Source: Anisus vortex
Lineage: Eukaryota; Mollusca; Gastropoda; Planorbidae
Length of the DNA stretch: 64,000 nt
Assembly: GCA_949126835.1 (NCBI GenBank)
Contig: OX421507.1
Span: 30,883,382 to 30,947,381 of the forward strand
Reading direction: 5' to 3'
The notes under the pieces were generated by a model. It was given only the letters and a program-made list of their open reading frames with translations, was not told the origin of the DNA and made no database searches. Both the position numbers and the translations under genes were made by a program. Positions 56,461 through 64,000 of this stretch are shown in pieces. The number at the start of each line of letters is the position of its first letter. Within the stretch, counting starts at the first letter, position 1.

Positions 56461-56849
56461 TGTCACTGTCACTTTCAACCGTTTTTTTTTTGCCTACTAT
56501 CATTTTAAACAGTTTTTATTGTCTAATGTTACATTAAACCGGTTTTATTGTTTAATGTCACTTGAAAAAGGTTTTATTGTCTAGTGTCACTTGCAACATG
56601 TTTTATTGTCTTTCTAAAGCACTAGAGAAAAATAGCGTGTGTTTATATGGCTAGAAGAGCTAAGCTCTCACATTTCAACATAGAAGATTGTGTTGCCAGC
56701 ACAATGAATATATTTCCCCAGAAATGAGGATAACACTAACTACTCTACCCAAACCCGGGAATATTACCGTCATTATTCAATAGAGGATCTTAAGAATAGT
56801 GGTTCAGCACTATGAGCCAACGTGAAAAAATATGTATATGCAAGGTAGA

Positions 56850-57140
56850 CTACGGTATACATGAATAGACATTCCAATAACAGCCTGTTGCAATGCTCAG
56901 ATAAACATATGGACAATAACAATTTTCCTATCCCCTATGCGAGAATAAATGCATATAAGTACTCGTTATTCCCTAATGGCATTCGGGCATTGAATGGGTT
57001 GCCTGAACAAACCAGGAAAACCAGTAACTTAACATCACTAAAAACATTAATAAAGATGCAGGACTAGACTCGGACCACGGATGAGCGTAGGACGCAATAA
57101 TTTTCTTTAGAGAAGGTGCGTCTGTAATGTATGAGATAAG
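56850..57140 (+). mobile_element. 5'-truncated LINE, 3' end
   Basis: Reads NNNFPIPYARINAYKYSLF, NGIRALNGLPEQTRKTSN and LTSLKTLIKMQD, then the usual terminus with gagaaggtgcgtctgtaatgta. C-terminal tail of a non-LTR reverse transcriptase. Confidence 0.85.
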
Positions 57141-57181
57141 TTACATGATAAATTTAACCTTAATAATAATGTGACTGTTAC

Positions 57182-57368
57182 TTGATATGATTGGCTCCGG
57201 GTGAACACGTGGTCGCGTGCCTCCACCAATCAGCGTCGTCGTACCAGACGCTATGGCCTCATCGATGAGTTGAGGGCAGATGAAGTGGACATGCGTGTCG
57301 ATTGCCCCGGCAGTGACAATCAGACCCTCGCCGGCGATTACTTCAGTACACGCTCCAACAATTAAAGT
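57182..57368 (-). CDS. Urease exon 5, frameshifted by a deletion
   Basis: Acceptor tatcag, donor gtaaca. Phase 0 reads [32 protein letters not shown] and TLIGGGT, with the two nickel-ligand histidines. The end reads correctly only in another frame: [10 protein letters not shown], which joins exon 6 in phase. Between them the family has GPAAGTxAT, about 22 nt more. The repeated ggcacg word could have promoted the loss. Length is 187 nt where about 209 is expected. Confidence 0.95.
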
Positions 57369-57429
57369 CTGATAGAGTGAAAGCACACATTGTAATCTCA
57401 CTCTATATACATATATTATACAAGCAAAA

Positions 57430-57835
57430 TAGCCCGGCGCTGCCCGGGTGAAAAAAAAAGGACTGTATAAGGTGCAGATAAAAAATATATACACTACAAT
57501 TAAAAGAAATCTATAAATCTAATAATTAAATGATTATTTTTTTTTACTGAAGACTTTTAGGAAAAAATTTAAAATAAATATTGTAAAAAAATAGGCAAGT
57601 ATTTTTATTTTAAAAAAATCTAAATTGCCCGTACATTTACAATGTCTTTTGTTTTTAAAAGTAATATTACTTTTAACAAAAATTGTAGAACCCGGGTCGC
57701 CCGCATAGCAGTCCGCTACGTAGACCACTTAGTTAGCGAAGACACATGTCCGAATTATTAGACACTATATAGGCCTTGATAGGTCAGTGACACAAAACTC
57801 ACGTGTTTTCAATTTGACCAATGGGGATCGGTTTA
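57430..57835 (-). mobile_element. SINE family 2 copy
   Basis: cccggcgctgcccgggtg, then aaggtgcagataaaaa, gcccgcatagcagtccgctacg and gcgaagacacatgtccg match 25555-25990 in the same order. The tRNA-like head lies at 57690-57745. Confidence 0.6.
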
Positions 57836-57847
57836 CCTACAAACACG

Positions 57848-58015
57848 GATGTGTGAATTCCGATTCCCATTGGTTAATTGGAAGACACGTGACTTTATTG
57901 CCTCATATTATTTTACTTTTGCGATCTCGTTTGAGCTATATGATCCCCTCCCCCAACCAGCTGAGTGGTCAGCGTATCAAACTGTCATACGGGTAATCTA
58001 GGTTCTATATCCAAC
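57848..58015 (+). mobile_element. SINE family 2-like fragment (plus)
   Basis: gtgtgaattccgattcccattggttaa, then cttttgcgatct, then a degenerate tRNA-like head with gctgagtggtcagcgtatc. Inverted relative to the preceding element. Confidence 0.5.
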
Positions 58016-58164
58016 TGATACTTTTTCTTCTTTTTCTGTAATAGCAATAAGAATAATATAATAATAATTCTTGTATTGCGCATATCCCGATGATGGCAGT
58101 TCTATGCGCTGACAGCATTATAGGTAGGCTACTTTTTTAAAACAATTTCATTAATATTAATTCT

Positions 58165-58260
58165 TTTAAAGATTGTATAGAAAGATTGCAATTTAGCTAG
58201 TTAGCAATACAATCAAAGTTAAGACAATTTAGCTAGTTAGCAATACAATCAAAGTTAAAA
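58165..58260. repeat. Short direct repeat
   Basis: tttagctagttagcaatacaatcaaagttaa occurs twice in tandem. Confidence 0.8.
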
Positions 58261-58322
58261 CATTAACAAATCTAAAAGAATTAACAAATGTTTTTTTTAA
58301 ACACAGATTTGGGTAAAGAAAA

Positions 58323-58372
58323 GTAAGTATAACCGTCGGATCACATTGATCCATAAGGCCGGTAAAACAGCC
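58323..58372 (-). mobile_element. SINE family 1 fragment
   Basis: Only gtataaccgtcggatcacattgatccataaggccggt, directly continuing into the 12-bp array; the array unit (ggtaaaacagcc) may have started from this end. Confidence 0.5.
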
Positions 58373-58696
58373 GGTAAAACAGCTGATAAAACAGCCGTTA
58401 AAACACCCGTTAAAACAGCCGGTAAAACAGCCGGTAAAACAACCGGTAAAACAGCCGGTAAAACAACCGATAAAACAGCCGATAAAACAGCCGATAAAAC
58501 AGCCGTTAAAACAGCCGTTAAAACAGCCGTTAAAACAGCCGGTAAAACAGCCGTTAAAACAGCCGGTAAAACAGCCGGTAAAAGAGCCGATAAAACAGCC
58601 GGTAAAACAACCGGTAAAACAGCCGGTAAAACAGCCGGTAAAACAGCCGGTACAACAGCCGGTAAAACAGCCGGTAACACAGCCGGTAAAACAGCG
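58358..58696. repeat. 12-bp minisatellite abutting a splice donor
   Basis: About 28 units of ggtaaaacagcc with cgtt/cgat variants. On the gene strand the array starts about 5 bases after the exon 4 donor (gag/gtaac). Confidence 0.95.
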
Positions 58697-58700
58697 TTAC

Positions 58701-58763
58701 CTCTTCAACACCGTCCATAATATCTTGATTGCCAGCTTTGCCAATTCCCACAATTCTACCATC
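58701..58763 (-). CDS. Urease exon 4
   Basis: Acceptor ctacag, donor gtaacg, 21 codons in phase 0. Reads DGRIVGIGKAGNQDIMDGVE, the conserved I-G-K-A-G-N-x-D segment. Confidence 0.96.
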
Positions 58764-58939
58764 CTGTAGATTTAAGTGTTGTTGTTAAGTTGTAATAAAA
58801 CTTTTTTGAAAAATAATGAATAAAAAAGATGTAAGTTTATAGAGAACAATGAAAACCATAGACATAAAAACAATATAAATGTAATTTTTCGAATTGCATA
58901 CAAGATTCTTTCTTCCTTTTTGAGCAATAAAAAGGTTGA

Positions 58940-59145
58940 TTACTAGCAAATATTCACAGCTGACAAGAGTTACATCAAGAGTTATATCACTAAACCTAGA
59001 AACACTAGTGGACAGAAGGGCAAATAGTAAAAATGTAATAATACATAAAGCATTAAATTATAATTTAGAAATACAACAAAATAATAACATGTTGCAAAGC
59101 TCAGATAAGCATAAGGACAAGAACACGATTAAGAAGGTCATGAGC
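58940..59145 (+). mobile_element. LINE fragment
   Basis: agcaaatattcacagctgacaagagttacatc to ttgcaaagctcagataagcataaggacaagaacac, the stretch preceding the WNGLP tail in the other copies. Truncated at both ends. Confidence 0.65.
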
Positions 59146-59149
59146 AGAT

Positions 59150-60170
59150 TTTGAGTGTTTGTATACCGTAATTATCACATTAGGCTTATATTGATTAATA
59201 ATTAAGCTAAATTACAAAATCGGTCAAATTAGTTTATTATAGTAAATTATCCATCTTTATTTATACTAAATTACAAAATCAGTCATGTTCATCTATCATA
59301 GTACATTTTAGATCTATAATCACTTGTTACAACTAAAATCCATAAGGAAATAAGTGCGTAAAGTCGTGTTTGGGGCGTTTTTACACAAGGAAGATCTACC
59401 CACGAAATATAACATGGACCAATGAGAAAGGAGTGGGTGGACTTTAAAGTCACGTATCTCTCTACCATCCCTTTGTCCAGACATTTCAGTCGCTTGTAGC
59501 TTCAAGGGTCCGTCAATGGGTGGAGCTGGGAGGGTGTTTTCCCTGTCGTCGGTGTAGGTCACAAGAACAATGATGGCTCTGCCCTGTACAGTATTGACAC
59601 TCCCTCTCTATCTCTTTTCATAAAATCAAACACGCTCTTTGTCATTGCGACTGGCGCCCCCCCCCCCCCCCCCCCCCCCATGTTTATACAACACATGAAA
59701 CTAGACCGCGTGGACAGTGGCTAGATAAAAATACGGTCGCTCCTGCCTGACCTGACCACCTTTGTGGATTATCAAAAGTCAATCTTCTAATCACAGACAC
59801 CATCCAGTCAATTTATGACGCAAATGGTGTTTTTATCCAGGTAGATAGTTTACTAAATCGTGTGATAATTAATTTCCTTGATAATTAGTGACCACTTCGG
59901 CAGGACTTTCTCTGAAAAGCAGAAGATGAACAGAAATTTATCGTCACAGCATATGTATCACTGTCCTTGCTACCTTATGCAAGCCGCCATCACACCTGTG
60001 CCGCCTACCGAACATTCTTGTATCAGCACATCGGACATTGGCCAAGGATTGCCAGCCACATCGCGAAGTGGCCGGCCAAAGTAGCGTAAACACTGGCAAT
60101 TTCAAGCACATCGGACATTGGCCAAGCGCCTCGGCCAGATCGCGATCTGGCCGCACTTCGGGCTTTGGCC
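59150..60170. other. Urease intron 3 sequence, no gene
   Basis: Holds a C homopolymer at about 59657-59681 and two partial copies of cacatcggacattggccaa (60030 and 60110). No coding block. Confidence 0.45.
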
Positions 60171-60174
60171 GTAA

Positions 60175-60370
60175 CACATATAAGTACTCTTGCTTCCAAA
60201 GTGGCATTCGAACACTAAATGGGCTACCTGAGCAAACCAGGAAAACCAGCTACTTAACATCATTTAAAACAATGATCGAAATTCAAGAATAGACTCAGAC
60301 CACAGATAAGCGTTAGATTCAATTATCTTATTTACAGAAGGAACGACTGTAATCTATTAGATTATTAGAT
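60175..60370 (+). mobile_element. 5'-truncated LINE, 3' end
   Basis: Reads YKYSCFQSGIRTLNGLPEQT and then SYLTSFKTMIEIQE with stop, followed by the diverged terminus. Confidence 0.75.
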
Positions 60371-60406
60371 AAAGGTATTTTACTGACAATAGAAGGTATT
60401 TCTTAC

Positions 60407-60532
60407 CTTTATTCCAATGTCAGCTTTTATGATACCAGTCATGGCATCCATGATAACACAGTTTGTTATCACGGTATCAAGTGCTTTCCCACTTGGTAAC
60501 CTCGAGGCTTGGCCCATACCGTCTCTTAAAAC
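60407..60532 (-). CDS. Urease exon 3
   Basis: Acceptor actttag, donor gtaaga, 42 codons in phase 0. Reads [24 protein letters not shown] and [15 protein letters not shown] and ADIGIK are family signatures. Confidence 0.97.
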
Positions 60533-60895
60533 CTAAAGTTTATTGAGACAAACATATTATGGTGTTTAAAACGTTCGTGTTTAGCATGCTCTGTAAGTTT
60601 TTATATTGTATTTGGGATCGTCTCGCTAGTACATGTAGAATTATTTATTTCTATTTAAATTTAGCGAAGAGATTCTTTGCGTAGTTTTGTTTAATATTAT
60701 GACGTAATAACAGCAATTTGTTTTCTCGTAGTCTCTACAACTTTCTAGTTCGCCATTTTCTGTTGCATTCTGAAATCTTTGAAGAAAATCCATTCTAGCA
60801 CTTTCGGCATCAAAAGATATACAAGACACGAAAGGTTTTGTTCGGTGCTTGTTGTTTTCTGTTTAAAAATAAGGAAGCTGTTAATTATTTACCGG

Positions 60896-61154
60896 TGAAG
60901 TAAAGTTAATTATCCCGTTAGACCAAATTGATCATATGGCCGGTGAAGCAGCGTTCAGCAATTTCTGTGGCAACGGCATACTAGGAGATTGTGTGGCGAG
61001 CACGATGTCCAGCCGCCTTTACCCATCAGACTCTGAGGAGACTCAGGGACGCCCTCCAGACCCGGGAACAAATCCCCTAGCCTTCACCAGGATTCGAACG
61101 CAGGACCTTCTGTACGCCAGCCAAAGCACGCTGCCGCTCGGCCACCGTACCCCA
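60896..61154 (-). mobile_element. SINE family 1 (minus copy)
   Basis: Tail agtaaagttaattatcccgtt, body gaagcagcgttcagcaatttctgtgg, reversed B box aggattcgaacgcagg, head ctgccgctcggccaccgt. Near full length. Confidence 0.8.
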
Positions 61155-61159
61155 ATAGA

Positions 61160-61820
61160 CCAGTGAAGTTGAAAGTTATTACTGTACACAAGTACAAGCA
61201 TTAAAATCTTCTTTTAACGTTTATCGAATGGCTTGAGTGTATTATTTCATTGTGAACTAAATCCTCGGCAGACGACAGAAGACCCAGATTTGTAACAAGT
61301 TATTATAAACATGTTCATGACTGAAATATATTTTTTGTTCAATGGAGCATTTGCAATAGGCGTTGCTTGGGTTGCTAGATGACGTTACTAAGTAAATAGC
61401 AGCCATGATGGTGATGATGTTGAATAACATTTTACACGCAAACTATTAGGAATATGTTTGCATAAATCTTGATATTTAACTGTGATACTAGTCCTTAGTA
61501 GTCCTTCCACAAAATAAACAAGATTTGAGGCTTTTTATAATTTTCCATAGCTTTTGTAAAACATTGCACAGCTTGCCTTATGCTTTACTTTGAGATAGTA
61601 AGTTTAACATAGGCTAACATTCGACAATCGATATCTTCAATTAAATATTCTGTACTTACGGAACCTATTCCATTTAATGTTAATGGTTTAAATTTTAGCT
61701 TTGAATGTTAATTTTCATTGCATGACAGTGTTTTATATATTTTTTACGTCATATTGTTGAAGTGATGACATTAAAAACTAAAAAAAACAACTTCATAAGC
61801 CTTTAGTATTACGGCTGCCG
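61160..61820. other. Urease intron 2 sequence, nothing seen
   Basis: AT-rich. No exon, ORF or repeat that I can support. Confidence 0.5.
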
Positions 61821-61822
61821 TT

Positions 61823-62043
61823 ATGGGGCATGGTAGCCGAGCGGCAGCGCGTTCGACTGGCGATCCGAGGGTGTCCCTGAGTCTACCCAGCTCTGATGGG
61901 TACCTGACAAGTTGGGGTAAAGTAAAGGTGGCTGGGCATTGTGCTGGCCCCACATCCCCTAGTATGCCGTGGCCACAGAAACTGGTGAACGCTGCTTCAC
62001 CAGCCCCACGATAACTTTGGTCCGACGGGTACTTTACTTACTT
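61823..62043 (+). mobile_element. SINE family 1 (plus copy)
   Basis: ggggcatggtagccgagcggcagcgcgttcgactgg, then gagtctacccagctctgatgggtacc, then ctggtgaacgctgcttcacc and the tail acgggtactttacttactta. The B-box part of the head is deleted. Confidence 0.8.
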
Positions 62044-62184
62044 AATACGGCTGCCGTTAGTCACTGCTAGACAAAGTAAACAAACAAAGTGTGGTTTTTT
62101 GTCACGTGATTGCGAATGCTCTATAAAAGTGTCATTATTTTAGTTTTCTTATGATTAAAGAACAGATTATTTAATGTTTACTAC

Positions 62185-62271
62185 CTTCCCTCCACCAAAC
62201 TTGCACTCATCTCCATAGTTGGTTCTATCTTCCTCAATTTCTATCAGCAGACTTGTATCCCCGAGTCGAAT
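62185..62271 (-). CDS. Urease exon 2
   Basis: Acceptor ccatag, donor gtagta, 29 codons in phase 0. Reads [16 protein letters not shown], then [11 protein letters not shown]. This directly continues GPTTGDK of exon 1. Confidence 0.97.
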
Positions 62272-62371
62272 CTATGGAAAGTGTAAAAAATATACCAAAA
62301 GAGTTTCTCTACAAACTTCAAGAAATAAACATGACATGTAGTGAAAGTCAAATAGTTGATGTAGGCTAGTA

Positions 62372-63475
62372 CAGGGGTCGGGAACATACAGCACGCGTGC
62401 CAGACTTGGCACGCAGAACGATTTTTCGATGGCACGCAAGAGCTCTCTTAAAAAGACAATAATTGAAGTCTTGAATAATTGAATAATTCAAGTTTTATTA
62501 TTTTTCATTATACTGTAGAGACCCCGTTATACCAGAGGAAAAAGTCCACAATGTAAGGATAAGTCCACAATGTAAGGATAAGTCCACAATGTAAGGATAA
62601 GTCCACAATGTAAGGATAAGTTGATTGAGAATGCTCTGGGATCTTAAGTGTGTATTACTACTTATAATATTTATAACATACAACAAGAGTTTAAAGCTTA
62701 ATGCCGACAAGGAAGTTTCATTAGCTAGACCGACCCTTCAGAGATGACTTGAAAGTCGGCACAGAAGGGGCAGTGATGCAACCTTGCTCTAACTAATGAG
62801 TTCCACAATCTAATGGCTGACGGGAATACGAAAATGAATATTTGTAAACGTCGGTGCGCGCGTGTGGAACACGCAGTTTGAGCTGATGACATCGGATTGA
62901 GCGGGACACTTGTGGACATTTCCACGTGGCCATTCATGATCTTTAACATCATGGTGACTGTCAAAGAATGGTAGTATTAATATGAATGTAATATAGAAAG
63001 CGCGCATGTTGTTATATGAGGGATAAGTAAGGTGTGCATGTTATGGTATGTACAATTTTGCACTGTAGTATGAAAGGAGAGAGAGAGAGAGAGTATGGAA
63101 ATACTGTATAGCAGCAAGAAAAAGTATAGGAGATTGCAGTTGAAGTTTTCGACTACATACTAAAAAGTCGTGAGATGAGTCCTGAATATTGAAGTTGTAG
63201 TGACTAACAACAACTCATGACGTGGCCAGAGTATTTGTTGAATGACAGTAATGTACAGTGATTAGAACATGCATTAAACAGTTTTATTGAAGATGAGCTT
63301 CTGTTGTATTACAAGTTATATGTGATAGAGTGTTCGTCCTGTGACAGTGACTTTGTCTGCCGCTCTGCGGTGTTGTTGTCTCTTCTACTAAACATAAGTG
63401 CGGGGATAACTTTTAGGCTGTTTGCGCGTTGAATGAATTAAAAATCCTATTCCTGGCACATATTATTTAGATGAT
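62372..63475. mobile_element. hAT element, right end lost
   Basis: Left end CAGGGGTCGGGAAC with subterminal gcacgcgtgccagacttggcac. The right inner words gaatgaattaaaaatcctattcctggcacatatta match the inner right side of the other elements, but the terminal repeat is gone. The right edge lies just before the exon 1 donor (63481). Confidence 0.65.
62545..62622. repeat. 18-bp tandem repeat, 4 units
   Basis: Four units of aagtccacaatgtaagga T-type sequence inside the hAT element. Confidence 0.9.
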
Positions 63476-63481
63476 ACTAAC

Positions 63482-63562
63482 CTTATCTCCTGTGGTTGGC
63501 CCAAACGTATGAGCGTAGAGAAACCGAGAGATTTTCTCAGGCTGACCACATTGCACTAATTC
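63482..63562 (-). CDS. Urease exon 1 of this window
   Basis: Acceptor gtttgacag, donor gttagt, 27 codons in phase 0. Reads ELVQCGQPEKISRFLY and HTFGPTTGDK. GPTTGDK marks the start of the alpha-subunit core. Upstream exons must lie beyond 64000. Its first 22 bases and its acceptor belong to the 55-bp array to its right. Confidence 0.95.
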
Positions 63563-64000
63563 CTGTCAAACACAGAGCATAGATTTTATAAAAATACTGA
63601 CCACATTGCACTAATTCCTGTCAAACACAGAGCATAGATTTTATAAAAATACTGACCACATTGCACTAATTCCTGTCAAACACAGAGCATAGATTTTATA
63701 AAAATACTGACCACATTGCACTAATTCCTGTCAAACACAGAGCATAGATTTTATAAAAATACTGACCACATTGCACTAATTCCTGTCAAACACAGAGCAT
63801 AGATTTTATAAAAATACTGACCACATTGCACTAATTCCTGTCAAACACAGAGCATAGATTTTATAAAAATACTGACCACATTGCACTAATTCCTGTCAAA
63901 CACAGAGCATAGATTTTATAAAAATACTGACCACATTGCACTAATTCCTGTCAAACACAGAGCATAGATTTTATAAAAATACTGACCACATTGCACTAAT
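63541..64000. repeat. 55-bp tandem array containing a 3' splice site
   Basis: Units start at 63541, 63596, 63651 and every 55 bp to 63981, identical by eye apart from the first base, and run off the window. Each unit carries the exon start ctaattc...ggtcag (minus) together with its acceptor ctgtgtttgacag. Confidence 0.97.

Noticed and set aside
57182..57220. Reading exon 5 straight through ([10 protein letters not shown]) as the real protein
   Set aside because: That frame leads to TGA in exon 6, while the other frame matches the urease family and splices in phase. A deletion explains both.
59657..59681. Poly-C run as a regulatory element
   Set aside because: Homopolymer; similar G/C runs occur at 26400, 46660 and 55275, often with sequencing uncertainty. 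No other evidence.

Overview
The window looks like nuclear DNA of an invertebrate, most likely a gastropod mollusc. It is AT-rich and intron-rich, crowded with minisatellites and transposon remnants, and carries a eukaryotic multi-exon urease gene. Animal ureases are known from molluscs, and the non-LTR tails and tRNA-type SINEs fit that setting. The species cannot be fixed from sequence alone.

The main gene is on the minus strand. It is the 3' part of a single-chain (plant/animal type) urease gene covering the region equivalent to the bacterial alpha subunit, from 63562 down to its stop at 28156. I could place 16 exons, each with a sensible acceptor and donor and matching phases. The encoded pieces keep the nickel ligands, the carbamylated-lysine motif and the flap cysteine/histidine. 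The gene is nevertheless broken twice. Exon 57182-57368 lacks about 22 nt of the conserved GGGTGPAAGT region, which shifts the frame and gives a stop in the next exon. The penultimate exon (38118-38144 plus 30959-31054) is split by a complete 7.06-kb LTR retrotransposon with apparently identical LTRs and an intact 5-bp target-site duplication, so that insertion is very recent.

The retrotransposon (31055-38117, plus strand, antisense to urease) is unusual. Its one 963-codon ORF has a capsid-like region, a CCHC knuckle and a DTGSS protease. It then has a second capsid-like block, an integrase HHCC finger and an integrase C-terminal GPF segment. Reverse transcriptase, RNase H and nearly all of the integrase core are absent without loss of frame. 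It appears to be a non-autonomous element that nevertheless moved recently.

Left of urease, 1-28 kb holds three putative minus-strand exons of an unrecognised membrane protein (13263-13367, 7674-7778, 4726-4836), the last two being a tandem exon duplication. It also holds a nested set of three hAT transposons (7871-12573), each with a perfect 8-bp target-site duplication, and a truncated second LTR retrotransposon inside a 26-bp minisatellite (16.7-20.3 kb). Large 21-bp, 33-bp and 55-bp arrays, SINEs and LINE tails make up much of the rest.

Nearly every urease intron carries a minisatellite or MITE, several within a few bases of a splice site. The array at the right edge (63541-64000) repeats the 3' splice site and first 22 bases of a urease exon about eight times. 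All boundaries were read by eye from the sequence; no alignment or database search was run.
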